From Thalassotalea fonticola (GTDB lineage: Bacteria; Pseudomonadota; Gammaproteobacteria; Enterobacterales; Alteromonadaceae), in the NCBI RefSeq assembly GCF_032911225.1, contig NZ_CP136600.1, positions 2,294,001 through 2,358,000 on the forward strand: a stretch of 64,000 bases of DNA, read 5' to 3'. Shown in pieces: positions 26,624 through 34,930 of this stretch; position 1 is the stretch's first letter, and every line of letters begins with the position of its first letter. A model generated the notes under the pieces. That model was not told the origin of the DNA and did not search any database. It saw only the letters and a program-made list of their open reading frames with translations. The translations under genes were made by a program, and so were the position numbers.

Positions 26624-27916
26624 TTATTTTCTTATTAATGAACCTTTATAACCATAAAAGGCAATAAAGACGTAACATAGTGCTGGTAAAATGAAACCTA
26701 ATTGAATACCAATACTATCTGCTAATACACCTTGTAGTAGTGGAATTAACGCGCCACCAACTATTGCCATACATAAAATGCCTGAGCCTTGGCTAGTGGC
26801 TTTACCTAAATCGCTAACGCCTAATGTAAAAATTGTTGGGAACATAATAGAATTACAAAGCCCTACCGCTAAAATAGCAATCGCTGCTGTGTAACCATCA
26901 GTAAACATTGCCGTAAAAATCAAGGCAACAGACGCTAAGCCATTAAAGCCTAATAACTTATTTGCTGCTACTATGCGCGTTAAAAAGACACCGATAAAGC
27001 GACCCACCATAGCGCCGCCCCAATATAATGCAATGTAACTCGCCGCTTCTGCTTCTGGCATTGCTAAAATATTTTCTTCGCCAATAAAGTTAATTAAAAA
27101 GCTGCCAATAGACACTTCAGCGCCAACATAAACAAAAATACCTACCGCGCCTAACGTTAAGTGAGGAAACGACCAAGCTGATTTAACATTGCAGTCAACA
27201 GTATCGTTGCCTTCAATAGTGTCGATTGTTGGTAATTTTATCCAAACAAAAATTGCCGCTAGAACAAACCAGGCAATCGCCAAACCCACGTATGGAATTT
27301 GTACTGCTTGTGCTTCTGCTAAACGATGTGCGGCCTGTTGTGCGTCATTCATCATTGCTAGCTCTTCAACACCAACGGCAACACCTGATAAAATTAACAA
27401 ACCACCAAAAAATGGCGCAACTGTTGTCCCCAAAGAGTTAAATGCTTGCGTAAGGATCAAACGGCTAGAAGCAGTTTTCTTTTCCCCTAATGCTGTTACG
27501 TAAGGGTTTGCTGAAACTTGCAAACAAGTTATGCCTGATGCAAGCACAAATAATGCAACTAAAAATACCGGGTAAGACTGCATGCTTGCCGCAGGGTAAA
27601 ACATTAAACAACCTAGGCCAGCAACAACCAAACCGGCAACAATGCCATATTTATAGCCAATTTTTTTAATTAATTTTGCTGATGGCATAGACATAACCGC
27701 ATAAGCAGTAAAGAAACAAAATTGCACCAACATAGCTTGTGTATAGCTTAATGAAAATACACTTTTTAGGTGTGGTATAAGAATGTCATTTAAGCAGGTA
27801 ACAAAGCCCCACATAAAAAACAATGAGGTTAAAATTACCAAACTGACATTATGGTTTAAATTACCATCAACGTTTACTGTCGATTCTGAATTAATTGTAG
27901 TTGTTATTGTAGCCAT
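26624..27916 (-). CDS. FucP-like MFS sugar permease (copy 2)
   Basis: This 430-aa protein is a close paralogue of the permease at 5258-6559. It shares the same N-terminal block ('[21 protein letters not shown]'), '[12 protein letters not shown]', 'GAEVSIGSFLINFIG' and '[14 protein letters not shown]'. It is a 12-helix H+ symporter of the fucose/glucose/galactose group in the inner membrane. The two copies diverge mostly in the central loop and termini, so they may import different monosaccharides released from one glycan, or reflect duplication of a sub-locus. Operator e lies 47 bp upstream of the ATG. It leads an operon with the EF-hand protein. Confidence 0.88.
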   Translation of the reverse strand: MATITTTINSESTVNVDGNLNHNVSLVILTSLFFMWGFVTCLNDILIPHLKSVFSLSYTQAMLVQFCFFTAYAVMSMPSAKLIKKIGYKYGIVAGLVVAGLGCLMFYPAASMQSYPVFLVALFVLASGITCLQVSANPYVTALGEKKTASSRLILTQAFNSLGTTVAPFFGGLLILSGVAVGVEELAMMNDAQQAAHRLAEAQAVQIPYVGLAIAWFVLAAIFVWIKLPTIDTIEGNDTVDCNVKSAWSFPHLTLGAVGIFVYVGAEVSIGSFLINFIGEENILAMPEAEAASYIALYWGGAMVGRFIGVFLTRIVAANKLLGFNGLASVALIFTAMFTDGYTAAIAILAVGLCNSIMFPTIFTLGVSDLGKATSQGSGILCMAIVGGALIPLLQGVLADSIGIQLGFILPALCYVFIAFYGYKGSLIRK

Positions 27917-27950
27917 CTAGATTCACTCTAAAGTTAAAATGTTGTTAGTT

Positions 27951-27978
27951 AGCATACACCAACTGATATCGTTGTCAA
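27951..27978 (-). promoter_or_regulatory. Promoter with LacI-type operator, site e (toward MFS copy 2)
   Basis: On the minus strand TTGACAACGATATCAG (27978-27963) supplies -35 TTGACA. A 16-bp spacer leads to TATGCT (27956-27951). The flank TTGGTGTATGCTAA is also shared with the TBDR promoter. Confidence 0.8.
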
Positions 27979-28003
27979 TAATTAAAGAGAGCGCTTTTAG
28001 AAT

Positions 28004-28041
28004 ATAAAAAAACCTCTTAATCGGGACAGATTAAGAGGTTT
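28004..28041 (-). terminator. Rho-independent terminator for the GH3-sulfatase operon
   Basis: A perfect 13-bp stem (28010-28022 with 28029-28041) is followed on the minus strand by a T-run. It begins 18 bp after the sulfatase stop. Confidence 0.9.
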
Positions 28042-28058
28042 AAAACTTACTTACTATT

Positions 28059-29492
28059 TTATTTCAAGCGTTTAAGGCCTTGGCCATTAGCCCTTAATAA
28101 GGCAGCTAGTTCAACGACTACTTCTTTGTAATTTTCATCATCAATTACATTAACAGTTTCACCTGGATCTTTTTCCATGTCATACAGATCTTTGTATACA
28201 ACTTTTTTAGATTTGCTTAACCACTCCGTATAACGATACTTTTCAGTGCGCATTGAATAACCAAAGGCACCAACACGTTTATATTGACTAATAGCAACAG
28301 GTTGCTTGCTATCAGACTGTTGATTTATAGCAGAAACCAAAGAGTCTCCTTGTAAACCTTCAGGTGTCTTGATAGCCGCTAAGTCAGTTAACGTTGGGAA
28401 GATATCCATTAGGCCGACAGGTTGCTGATATACACTCGCCTTTTTACCTGGAACTTTAATAATTAAAGGCACATGGTTTGCCTGCTCCATGGTCGTATGC
28501 TTCCCCCAAAGACCGTGATCGCCAAGGTGGAAACCATGATCGCCCCATAACACAATAATGGTATTGTCAGCTTTACCGGTTTTTTCTAATTCAAATATTA
28601 ATTCACCTACTAAATTATCAACAAAGCTAACCGCAGCATAATAACCATGAATCAGTTCTCGTTGCTGCTCTTCGGTAAAGCCTTTTTTAGAATACGGCTT
28701 TATTTTTTCACCTAGCTTAGGAGTTGGCTTATAAGTGAGCATTTCACCATTGTTATTAAGAATATATTTAGCTTTGCTATTTGTCGGTGCTTGTTGAAAT
28801 GGCGCAAGCGAAAAGGTATTGCGCTCATACAAATCAAAATACGTTTTTGGCACAGAAAATGGTAAATGTGGGCGTTTATAGCCTAATGCAAGGAAAAATG
28901 GCTTATCACTTTTGCCCATTTGTTGCAGCAACGCTTTTCCACGCTCATTGATATTGCCATCAACAAACTTATGCTCTGGGGCATCAATAATTTCAACCGC
29001 GAGTTTTTTCTTACCTTTCACAAAAGATGTCGGGGCTTTGTAGGCAATAGACCATGAAACAGGATCATCTTTCGCTCGACTTTCAACATTACGTGGGTCA
29101 AATATTTTACCTACCGCAGCAGTTTCATAACCGTTTTGTTTAAACAGTTGCGGTAATGTGACAACATCGGGATTCACATTACGAATTTTATCTTTTAAAT
29201 TCATAATGCCGTTAACTTCTGGGCGTAATCCGGTTAACAAACTCATTCTTGATGGCCCACATACCGGCCATTGTGAATAGGCATTGCTAAATAATGTGCC
29301 TTGTGCGGCAATAGCATCTATATTGGGCGTAATAATTTTGTCGTTACCATAAGCACCAATCAGTGGTTTTAAATCATCTACTGCGATAAATAGCACATTT
29401 GGTTGTTTGTTATTTTCTGCTGCAAAAATAGTTAATGATATGCAGCTTAAGCTAATTGCTAGAACTTTAATTAATTGAGAATACTTCATCAA
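28059..29492 (-). CDS. S1 family sulfatase (iduronate-2-sulfatase-like)
   Basis: A signal peptide covers about residues 1-25. 'FIAVDDLKP' binds the metal and C78 in 'VCGPSRMSLLTG' is the formylglycine precursor. 'GYKRPHLPFSVP' and 'WGDHGFHLGDHGLWGKH' place it in the same iduronate-2-sulfatase-like group as the enzyme at 10722, from which it differs clearly. The two may act on different sulfate positions of the same glycan. It starts 6 bp after the GH3 stop, so the two form an operon read from the divergent promoter at 31844-31887. Maturation needs an FGE or anSME not present here. Confidence 0.9.
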   Translation of the reverse strand: MMKYSQLIKVLAISLSCISLTIFAAENNKQPNVLFIAVDDLKPLIGAYGNDKIITPNIDAIAAQGTLFSNAYSQWPVCGPSRMSLLTGLRPEVNGIMNLKDKIRNVNPDVVTLPQLFKQNGYETAAVGKIFDPRNVESRAKDDPVSWSIAYKAPTSFVKGKKKLAVEIIDAPEHKFVDGNINERGKALLQQMGKSDKPFFLALGYKRPHLPFSVPKTYFDLYERNTFSLAPFQQAPTNSKAKYILNNNGEMLTYKPTPKLGEKIKPYSKKGFTEEQQRELIHGYYAAVSFVDNLVGELIFELEKTGKADNTIIVLWGDHGFHLGDHGLWGKHTTMEQANHVPLIIKVPGKKASVYQQPVGLMDIFPTLTDLAAIKTPEGLQGDSLVSAINQQSDSKQPVAISQYKRVGAFGYSMRTEKYRYTEWLSKSKKVVYKDLYDMEKDPGETVNVIDDENYKEVVVELAALLRANGQGLKRLK

Positions 29493-29498
29493 TACTTC

Positions 29499-31814
29499 CT
29501 ATTTTTTCACATTTAGTGATATTTTTTGCAAATCTTGATCTCGAGATGATGAGCCTAGCATTAAAGAAAAATCTCCAGCCTCAACCCCCCATTCCATGGC
29601 AAGGTTGTAATAAGCCAACATTTCAGCGGTAACTGTAAAGCTTACCTTCTGGCTAGCCTGTGGCGCTAAACTAATACGTTGAAAGCCTTTCAACTCTTTA
29701 ACTGGTCGAGTTACTTCGCTGTAGTTATCGTTAATGTATAACTGTACAACCTCGTCACCAGCAACCTTACTGGTATTCGTTACGGTTATAGAAACCTTAG
29801 CTTGCCCTGAAGTATCAATAGACGATTTATCTAACGTTATATCTGAATATTCAAACGAGCTGTAACTTAAGCCGAAGCCAAATTCAAATAAATTTTTAGT
29901 TGGTAAGTCGACGTAGCTTTTGAAGTAAGTAGATGGTTTATGATTATAAATTGATTGAATATGGCCTGCACTGTAGGGCACAGATATAGGCATTTTTGCA
30001 CTAGGATTTACTTTTCCATATAGGATTTCAGCAACGGCTTGGCCACCAAAGCTACCAGGTTCCCATGCTTCTATTATGGCAGCTACATTTTCAACTAACC
30101 AAGGTTCAGAAATTGGCCGACCATTAATTAAAACAACTATTACAGGCTTGCCGGCACTATGAATAGCTTGTATTAACTCTAGCTGTTTACCGTATAAATC
30201 CAGCTCGGCCCGAGCAACATTTTCACCTGAGGTTTTGCCTTCATTGTCAAAACGAAGTGGATTTTCACCAACAACAACAATGCTTACATCGGCCGTTTTA
30301 GCACGTTTAACGGCTTCACTGATGTGTTGTTCAGATAAGACTTTTACTTGATTACCTACATCTAAGTAATCAATGTTAACCTCTTTTGAACTTACTTGTT
30401 GCAGCCCTTCGACTATGGTTGTTACATTTTCTTCAGGTTGCGGTAATGACCAATCGCCTAAAATAGTATGAGCATTCGCATTAGGGCCGGTTACAAAAAT
30501 GTTTTTAATATTTTTTAATGGCAAAATATTATGATCGTTTTTTAATAAAACTATCGAGTCGCGTGCCATCGCTAAAGACGTTTTTTGATGTTCTGGATTA
30601 AAATTCACTGTTTCAGCTAACGATTCATCAACAAATGGTTGTTCGAATAAACCTAGTCGAAACTTAGCTACAAGGATAGCTTTAACAGAATCATTGAGTT
30701 GCTCTTGGGTTAAACGACCATCTGCAACTAATTCAAATATCGCTTTCGCAAACTGCGGACCATGCATATTCATGTCCATGCCAGCTTCAATACTCAATTT
30801 AACCGCCTCATTTTGGTTTTTAGCAACGCGATGAAGGCTGTGCAATCGATCAACATCTAACCAGTCACTAACCACAAAACCAGAAAATTTCCACTCCTCG
30901 CGTAATACGTCGTTCAATAAAAACTTGCTACCATGGGATGGTTGACCGTTTACTTCATTGTGCGCTGCCATAAAGGTGAATACACCAGCATCTACTGCGG
31001 CTTTAAAAGGAGGGAAGTAATCTTGTCGTAGTGTTCGTTCAGATACATCAAGCGGGGCAATATTTAAGCCATTGATAGAGTCACCACCACCGACAAAATG
31101 TTTTGCGTTAGCGATAACTTTTTCTGGGCCGATAAAATCATCTTGCTGCAAACCTTCTATAGTCGCCACACCCATTTTGGTAACAAGATATGGGTCTTCA
31201 CCAAATGTCTCCCCCACTCTGCCCCAACGAGGGTCACGAACGATGTCAATATTAGGAGTGAACGTCCAATGTGAGCCATTAGCTCGCATTTCTTTAGCCG
31301 TTTCGGTCGACGACTTTTTAACTAGCTTAGTATTAAATGAACTCGCCGCACTTATCGGCGATGGATAAACAGTCGCGCCGCTTACCAAAGCGTTACCATG
31401 AATTGCATCTATACCTATAATTAACGGAATTGCTAACCGCGAATTCATCGCATATTGCTGCAATTGATTTGCTTCTTGCGCATCTACTACATGCAAATAT
31501 GAACCAATTTCACCATTTTCTGTCATCTTAATCAGGTCATCGTTATTCAGACCGGGATAAAAACCATGGGCGTCAGAGTTTATTAACTGCTCTGGTGACA
31601 ATTTCTCTTCAGACTCTGCAATATGCTTTAAACCAACAAATTGACTCATCTGCCCAGCTTTTTCGGCTAATGTCATTCGTTCTAGTAAATCTGCCGCTCT
31701 TTGCTCAGCTGATAACTTAGAGTCTTTATATGGCAACGTCTCTGACTCTGCAGTACAGCCGAAAGCCAAGCACGTTGTTATGGTTAAAATTGATAATACA
31801 AAAGGTAATTTCAT
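29499..31814 (-). CDS. GH3 beta-glucosidase/xylosidase-like lipoprotein (BglX type)
   Basis: The lipobox LAFGC puts the acylated Cys at residue 20. The GH3 barrel has 'GIDAIHGN', 'TFTPNIDIVRDPRWGR', 'GETFGEDPYL', 'NAKHFVGGG' and the nucleophile D317 in 'VVSDWLD'. The second alpha/beta domain and a C-terminal fibronectin-like domain ('DEVVQLYINDNYSEVTRPVKELKG' region) follow the standard BglX layout without a PA14 insert. It should remove terminal beta-linked sugars from oligosaccharides in the periplasm; glucose or xylose specificity cannot be read. It differs in architecture from the GH3 at 12224, so the two are complementary rather than redundant. First gene of an operon with the sulfatase at 28059. 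Confidence 0.9.
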   Translation of the reverse strand: MKLPFVLSILTITTCLAFGCTAESETLPYKDSKLSAEQRAADLLERMTLAEKAGQMSQFVGLKHIAESEEKLSPEQLINSDAHGFYPGLNNDDLIKMTENGEIGSYLHVVDAQEANQLQQYAMNSRLAIPLIIGIDAIHGNALVSGATVYPSPISAASSFNTKLVKKSSTETAKEMRANGSHWTFTPNIDIVRDPRWGRVGETFGEDPYLVTKMGVATIEGLQQDDFIGPEKVIANAKHFVGGGDSINGLNIAPLDVSERTLRQDYFPPFKAAVDAGVFTFMAAHNEVNGQPSHGSKFLLNDVLREEWKFSGFVVSDWLDVDRLHSLHRVAKNQNEAVKLSIEAGMDMNMHGPQFAKAIFELVADGRLTQEQLNDSVKAILVAKFRLGLFEQPFVDESLAETVNFNPEHQKTSLAMARDSIVLLKNDHNILPLKNIKNIFVTGPNANAHTILGDWSLPQPEENVTTIVEGLQQVSSKEVNIDYLDVGNQVKVLSEQHISEAVKRAKTADVSIVVVGENPLRFDNEGKTSGENVARAELDLYGKQLELIQAIHSAGKPVIVVLINGRPISEPWLVENVAAIIEAWEPGSFGGQAVAEILYGKVNPSAKMPISVPYSAGHIQSIYNHKPSTYFKSYVDLPTKNLFEFGFGLSYSSFEYSDITLDKSSIDTSGQAKVSITVTNTSKVAGDEVVQLYINDNYSEVTRPVKELKGFQRISLAPQASQKVSFTVTAEMLAYYNLAMEWGVEAGDFSLMLGSSSRDQDLQKISLNVKK

Positions 31815-31843
31815 AAGAGTTTTTCTTTTATTTTAAGTAATGT

Positions 31844-31887
31844 CATTAAATACCTTATTGACAACGGTGTCAATAAGGTATTTAATG
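31844..31887. promoter_or_regulatory. Symmetric divergent promoter in a 44-bp palindrome, containing LacI-type operator site f
   Basis: Two exact 20-bp inverted arms (31844-31863 and 31868-31887) flank the four bases ACGG. The core 31858-31873, TTGACAACGGTGTCAA, is the shared operator. Because the arms are identical, each strand carries the same TTGACA -35 and the same TATTTAAT -10 region. One direction serves the GH3-sulfatase operon and the other the sulfatase at 31960. One bound repressor would block both. Confidence 0.8.
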
Positions 31888-31959
31888 TTTGCACGTTCTT
31901 TACAATTAATTTTGCATTTCATTCACACTAGGGAATCAAATGGTACATTGGAGTTTGAA

Positions 31960-33576
31960 TTGAGTAATATAACAAAAGCACTGCGTAATAAAAGTCGCCC
32001 CCTCATATTAGGGATCACGTCTTGTGTGGCACTATTTAGCCAGATAAGTGCAGTACAGGCTGCTGAAGCACAAAAGCGTAATATAATCTATGTTTTAACA
32101 GACGATCAACGCTATGATGAATTAGGCATTCTAAACCCGATCCTTGACACACCGAACATGGATAAACTTGCTAATGAAGGTGTGCATTTTAAGAACGCGT
32201 TCGTGACCACTGCGCTTTGCTCTCCAAGTCGTGCATCAATTTTAACCGGACAATACATGCATAACCACGGGGTTGTTGATAATAATAAGCCGCCACGTGA
32301 AGGAACCATTTTCTTTCCTCAATATTTACAAGAACAAGGTTATCAAACTGCATTTGTTGGAAAATGGCACATGGGTGAAGATGCTGGTCATGGTGCAAAT
32401 GATGCGCCTCAACCAGGTTTCGATTACTGGTTAAGTTTTCCTGGACAAGGAATTTATTACCCGAAAAAGAAACCAAATGGCAAACCTTATACCTTTAATG
32501 TTAATGGCAAACGGGTGCCACAAACGAAGTACATTACAGATGAGTTAACTGATTACACAATTGATTGGCTAGATAATGTCGATCAAGAAAAACCTTTTAT
32601 GGTTTATTTGTCACATAAAGCGGTTCACTCAAATTTTGCGCCGGCAAAACGTCATGAAAACCAATATGAAAAAGATGAATTACCTGTACCACAAAGCCAA
32701 GCTGATACGCCCGAAAACCGAAAAGGCAAGCCAATGTGGGTACAAAACCAACGTAATAGTTGGCATGGCGTTGACTTTCCTTACCATAGTTCTTTAGACG
32801 TTCAGTCTTATAAAAAACAATACCATCGTGCACTTTCGGCAGTTGATGATAGCCTAGGGCGTATTCTCGTATGGTTAGATGAAAATAATCTTACAGACAG
32901 CACTACAGTGATTTTAATGGGTGACAATGGCTTTATGTTTGGCGAACACGGCTTAATCGATAAACGTAATGCTTATGAAGAATCTATGCGTGTACCGTTA
33001 CTTGCCTATGCACCAGGTTATTTAGAAGCTGGTAAAGTAGTAGAAGAAATGGTGGCTAACATTGATATTGCACCAACATTATTAGATATGGCCGGCGTTA
33101 AAGCACCTGAGCATTTTGATGGACAAAGCTTCTTAAATATTGCCCAAGGCAAAGCTGAAGGCAAGTGGCGTAACGATTTCTTATATGAATATTACTGGGA
33201 ATTTAATTACCCTTCTACACCAACAACATTTGCTCTACGTTCAGATGATTATAAATTAATTCAATATCACGGCATTTGGGATACTGAAGAGTTATACGAC
33301 TTAAAAAATGATCCTCGTGAAATGAACAATTTAATTAACGATGAAAAATACTTACCAGTAATTGTTGAAATGCGTAAAAAATTATTTGACCGATTAGCTA
33401 ATAATCAAGGTGAACACACGGTGCCATTTACGGAAAAATTCAGCTCTGGTGCAGTATATCGTGAAGGCTCTCGTTCAAAAGCGGCTGAGTTTCCAAAGCA
33501 ATGGGAAAAAAGTGAGACGGATGAAGGATTACGCTCTTTTATGAAACACGATAAAAAGAAAATAAAAGCAGATTAA
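31960..33576 (+). CDS. S1 family sulfatase (GlcNAc-6-sulfatase-like type)
   Basis: I place the start at the TTG codon at 31960. GGAG lies 6 bases upstream, a normal signal peptide follows (to 'AVQAAEA'), and earlier in-frame ATGs would overlap the promoter-operator. The mature enzyme has 'YVLTDDQRYDELG', C87 in 'LCSPSRASILTGQY' (formylglycine site), 'VGKWHMGEDAGHG' and 'MGDNGFMFGEHGLIDKRN'. These are features of the N-acetylglucosamine-6-sulfatase-like branch of S1 sulfatases. The product is 538 aa. It should act in the periplasm on a sulfated sugar. It is monocistronic, divergent from the GH3 operon, and ends at a terminator. Confidence 0.88.
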   Translation: MSNITKALRNKSRPLILGITSCVALFSQISAVQAAEAQKRNIIYVLTDDQRYDELGILNPILDTPNMDKLANEGVHFKNAFVTTALCSPSRASILTGQYMHNHGVVDNNKPPREGTIFFPQYLQEQGYQTAFVGKWHMGEDAGHGANDAPQPGFDYWLSFPGQGIYYPKKKPNGKPYTFNVNGKRVPQTKYITDELTDYTIDWLDNVDQEKPFMVYLSHKAVHSNFAPAKRHENQYEKDELPVPQSQADTPENRKGKPMWVQNQRNSWHGVDFPYHSSLDVQSYKKQYHRALSAVDDSLGRILVWLDENNLTDSTTVILMGDNGFMFGEHGLIDKRNAYEESMRVPLLAYAPGYLEAGKVVEEMVANIDIAPTLLDMAGVKAPEHFDGQSFLNIAQGKAEGKWRNDFLYEYYWEFNYPSTPTTFALRSDDYKLIQYHGIWDTEELYDLKNDPREMNNLINDEKYLPVIVEMRKKLFDRLANNQGEHTVPFTEKFSSGAVYREGSRSKAAEFPKQWEKSETDEGLRSFMKHDKKKIKAD

Positions 33577-33603
33577 CCCATTAAAAAAGCTCTCCCCAGC
33601 ATC

Positions 33604-33632
33604 AAAGGTCTGCATTAATCGCAGGCCTTTTT
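33604..33632 (+). terminator. Rho-independent terminator after sulfatase
   Basis: AAAGGTCTGC (33604-33613) pairs with GCAGGCCTTT (33621-33630) with one G-T pair. A T-run follows. Confidence 0.85.
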
Positions 33633-33640
33633 ATTTTATA

Positions 33641-33656
33641 ATTACATCGTTATCAA
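33641..33656 (+). promoter_or_regulatory. LacI-type operator, site g, upstream of lacI copy 2
   Basis: ATTACATCGTTATCAA matches site d on its minus strand at most positions, with the central CG kept. It lies 157 bp before the second LacI gene, which suggests autoregulation or cross-regulation by copy 1. Confidence 0.6.
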
Positions 33657-33813
33657 TTGATAATATTGTAATTAAAGATATATAATAAACTCGAAGTGGT
33701 ATTGACTAGCAAAACAAAGCAAGGGAAATCCCCTATTATTTGTTTCCGAGGCAGATAACGGAATCAAAAAAAGCTTAAGTTATTTATTTTATAATAAAAA
33801 CATGTGAGTAAAG

Positions 33814-34824
33814 ATGAAATCTACAATAAAAGACGTTGCTAGTTTAGCTGGTGTTTCAGTAAAAACCGTGTCTCGGGTTATTAATAATGAACCTAATGTG
33901 CGCCCGGCTATGCAAGATAAAGTTAATAAAGCCGTTGCTGAATTAAACTTTAAAAGAAACCCTTTAGCGCGAGGCCTGCGCGGCCAAAACTCTTTTATTC
34001 TAACGTTGCTTTACTCAAATCCAAATCCAAGTTATGTTTTAGAATTGCAAAATGGTGCTATTGAGCAGGCCAATAATGATGGCTACAATTTGCAAATATT
34101 ACCTTGTGATCATACCAATGAAAATTTAATCGATAATATTGAATCAATAATAACTCACTCCAGTCAGGATGGTTTCCTGTTAACTCATCCTTTATGTGAC
34201 AACGAAGACATCATTGCCTTATTAGACAAAAATAATATACCTTTTGTCAGAATTTCACCTTTTCACCAAGAACATTCATCGCCGTATGTTTTATCCGATG
34301 ATAAGCAAGCCGCTTATGAAATTACTAAATACTTAATTTCATTAGGACATACTGATATTGCAATAATAAAAGGCCACCCTGATTTTGGGGCAACGCATAA
34401 ACGTTATGAAGGCTATTTAGAAGCAATGAATGAGATGAATATAAACGTTGATGATGCATTAGTTAAGCAAGGGCAATTTACCTTTGAATCAGGCGAAGTT
34501 TGCGCAAGACAATTACTTACCCAAGATCATAAACCTTCGGCTATATTTGCCAGTAATGACTATATGGCAGCAGCGGTATTAAAAATAGCGGCACAGATGC
34601 ATATTAATATTCCGGCTAATTTATCGGTAGTTGGTTATGATGACGCTCCTGTGTCTCGACAAATTTGGCCTTCATTAACTACAGTTAAACAGCCTATTTA
34701 TGATATTGCCAAGCACGCAGTGCAAAAACTTATTCGCCATATTAAAAAGCAAGAATTTGATGATGTGCAAAGTAAATTTCAATGTAAGTTGGTGTTAAGA
34801 AACTCAACCAGCCCTAAACTTTAG
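33814..34824 (+). CDS. LacI family transcriptional regulator (copy 2)
   Basis: The 336-aa protein has the HTH 'TIKDVASLAGVSVKTVSRVI', hinge 'PLARGLRG' and a sugar-sensor domain with 'GHPDFGATHKRYEGY' and 'AIFASNDYMAAAVLK'. It is a close paralogue of the LacI at 6844 along its full length. The HTH shared with copy 1 means both should bind the same operator; differences in the sensor domain may give different inducers. ATG at 33814 is preceded by GAGTAAAG. It stands alone, with operator g and a long AT-rich leader upstream, and an inverted repeat downstream before topB. Confidence 0.92.
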   Translation: MKSTIKDVASLAGVSVKTVSRVINNEPNVRPAMQDKVNKAVAELNFKRNPLARGLRGQNSFILTLLYSNPNPSYVLELQNGAIEQANNDGYNLQILPCDHTNENLIDNIESIITHSSQDGFLLTHPLCDNEDIIALLDKNNIPFVRISPFHQEHSSPYVLSDDKQAAYEITKYLISLGHTDIAIIKGHPDFGATHKRYEGYLEAMNEMNINVDDALVKQGQFTFESGEVCARQLLTQDHKPSAIFASNDYMAAAVLKIAAQMHINIPANLSVVGYDDAPVSRQIWPSLTTVKQPIYDIAKHAVQKLIRHIKKQEFDDVQSKFQCKLVLRNSTSPKL

Positions 34825-34861
34825 TCATTTCGAATAAAATTCAAATGTAGGTAGTATCGAC

Positions 34862-34895
34862 AACATTTAACTGTATAAATACACAGTTAAATGTT
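34862..34895. repeat. Perfect 13-bp-arm inverted repeat between lacI copy 2 and topB
   Basis: AACATTTAACTGT (34862-34874) pairs exactly with ACAGTTAAATGTT (34883-34895) around an 8-base AT loop. No T-run follows, so it is either a weak terminator for lacI or a binding site close to the topB start. Confidence 0.6.
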
Positions 34896-34930
34896 ATTGT
34901 CAAAATAGTCGTTTGCATAATGGAATTTTG

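Noticed and set aside
31840..31959. ATG at 31840 as the start of the sulfatase
   Set aside because: It would lie upstream of and overlap the operator-promoter palindrome and bury the signal peptide. TTG at 31960 has GGAG at the right spacing.
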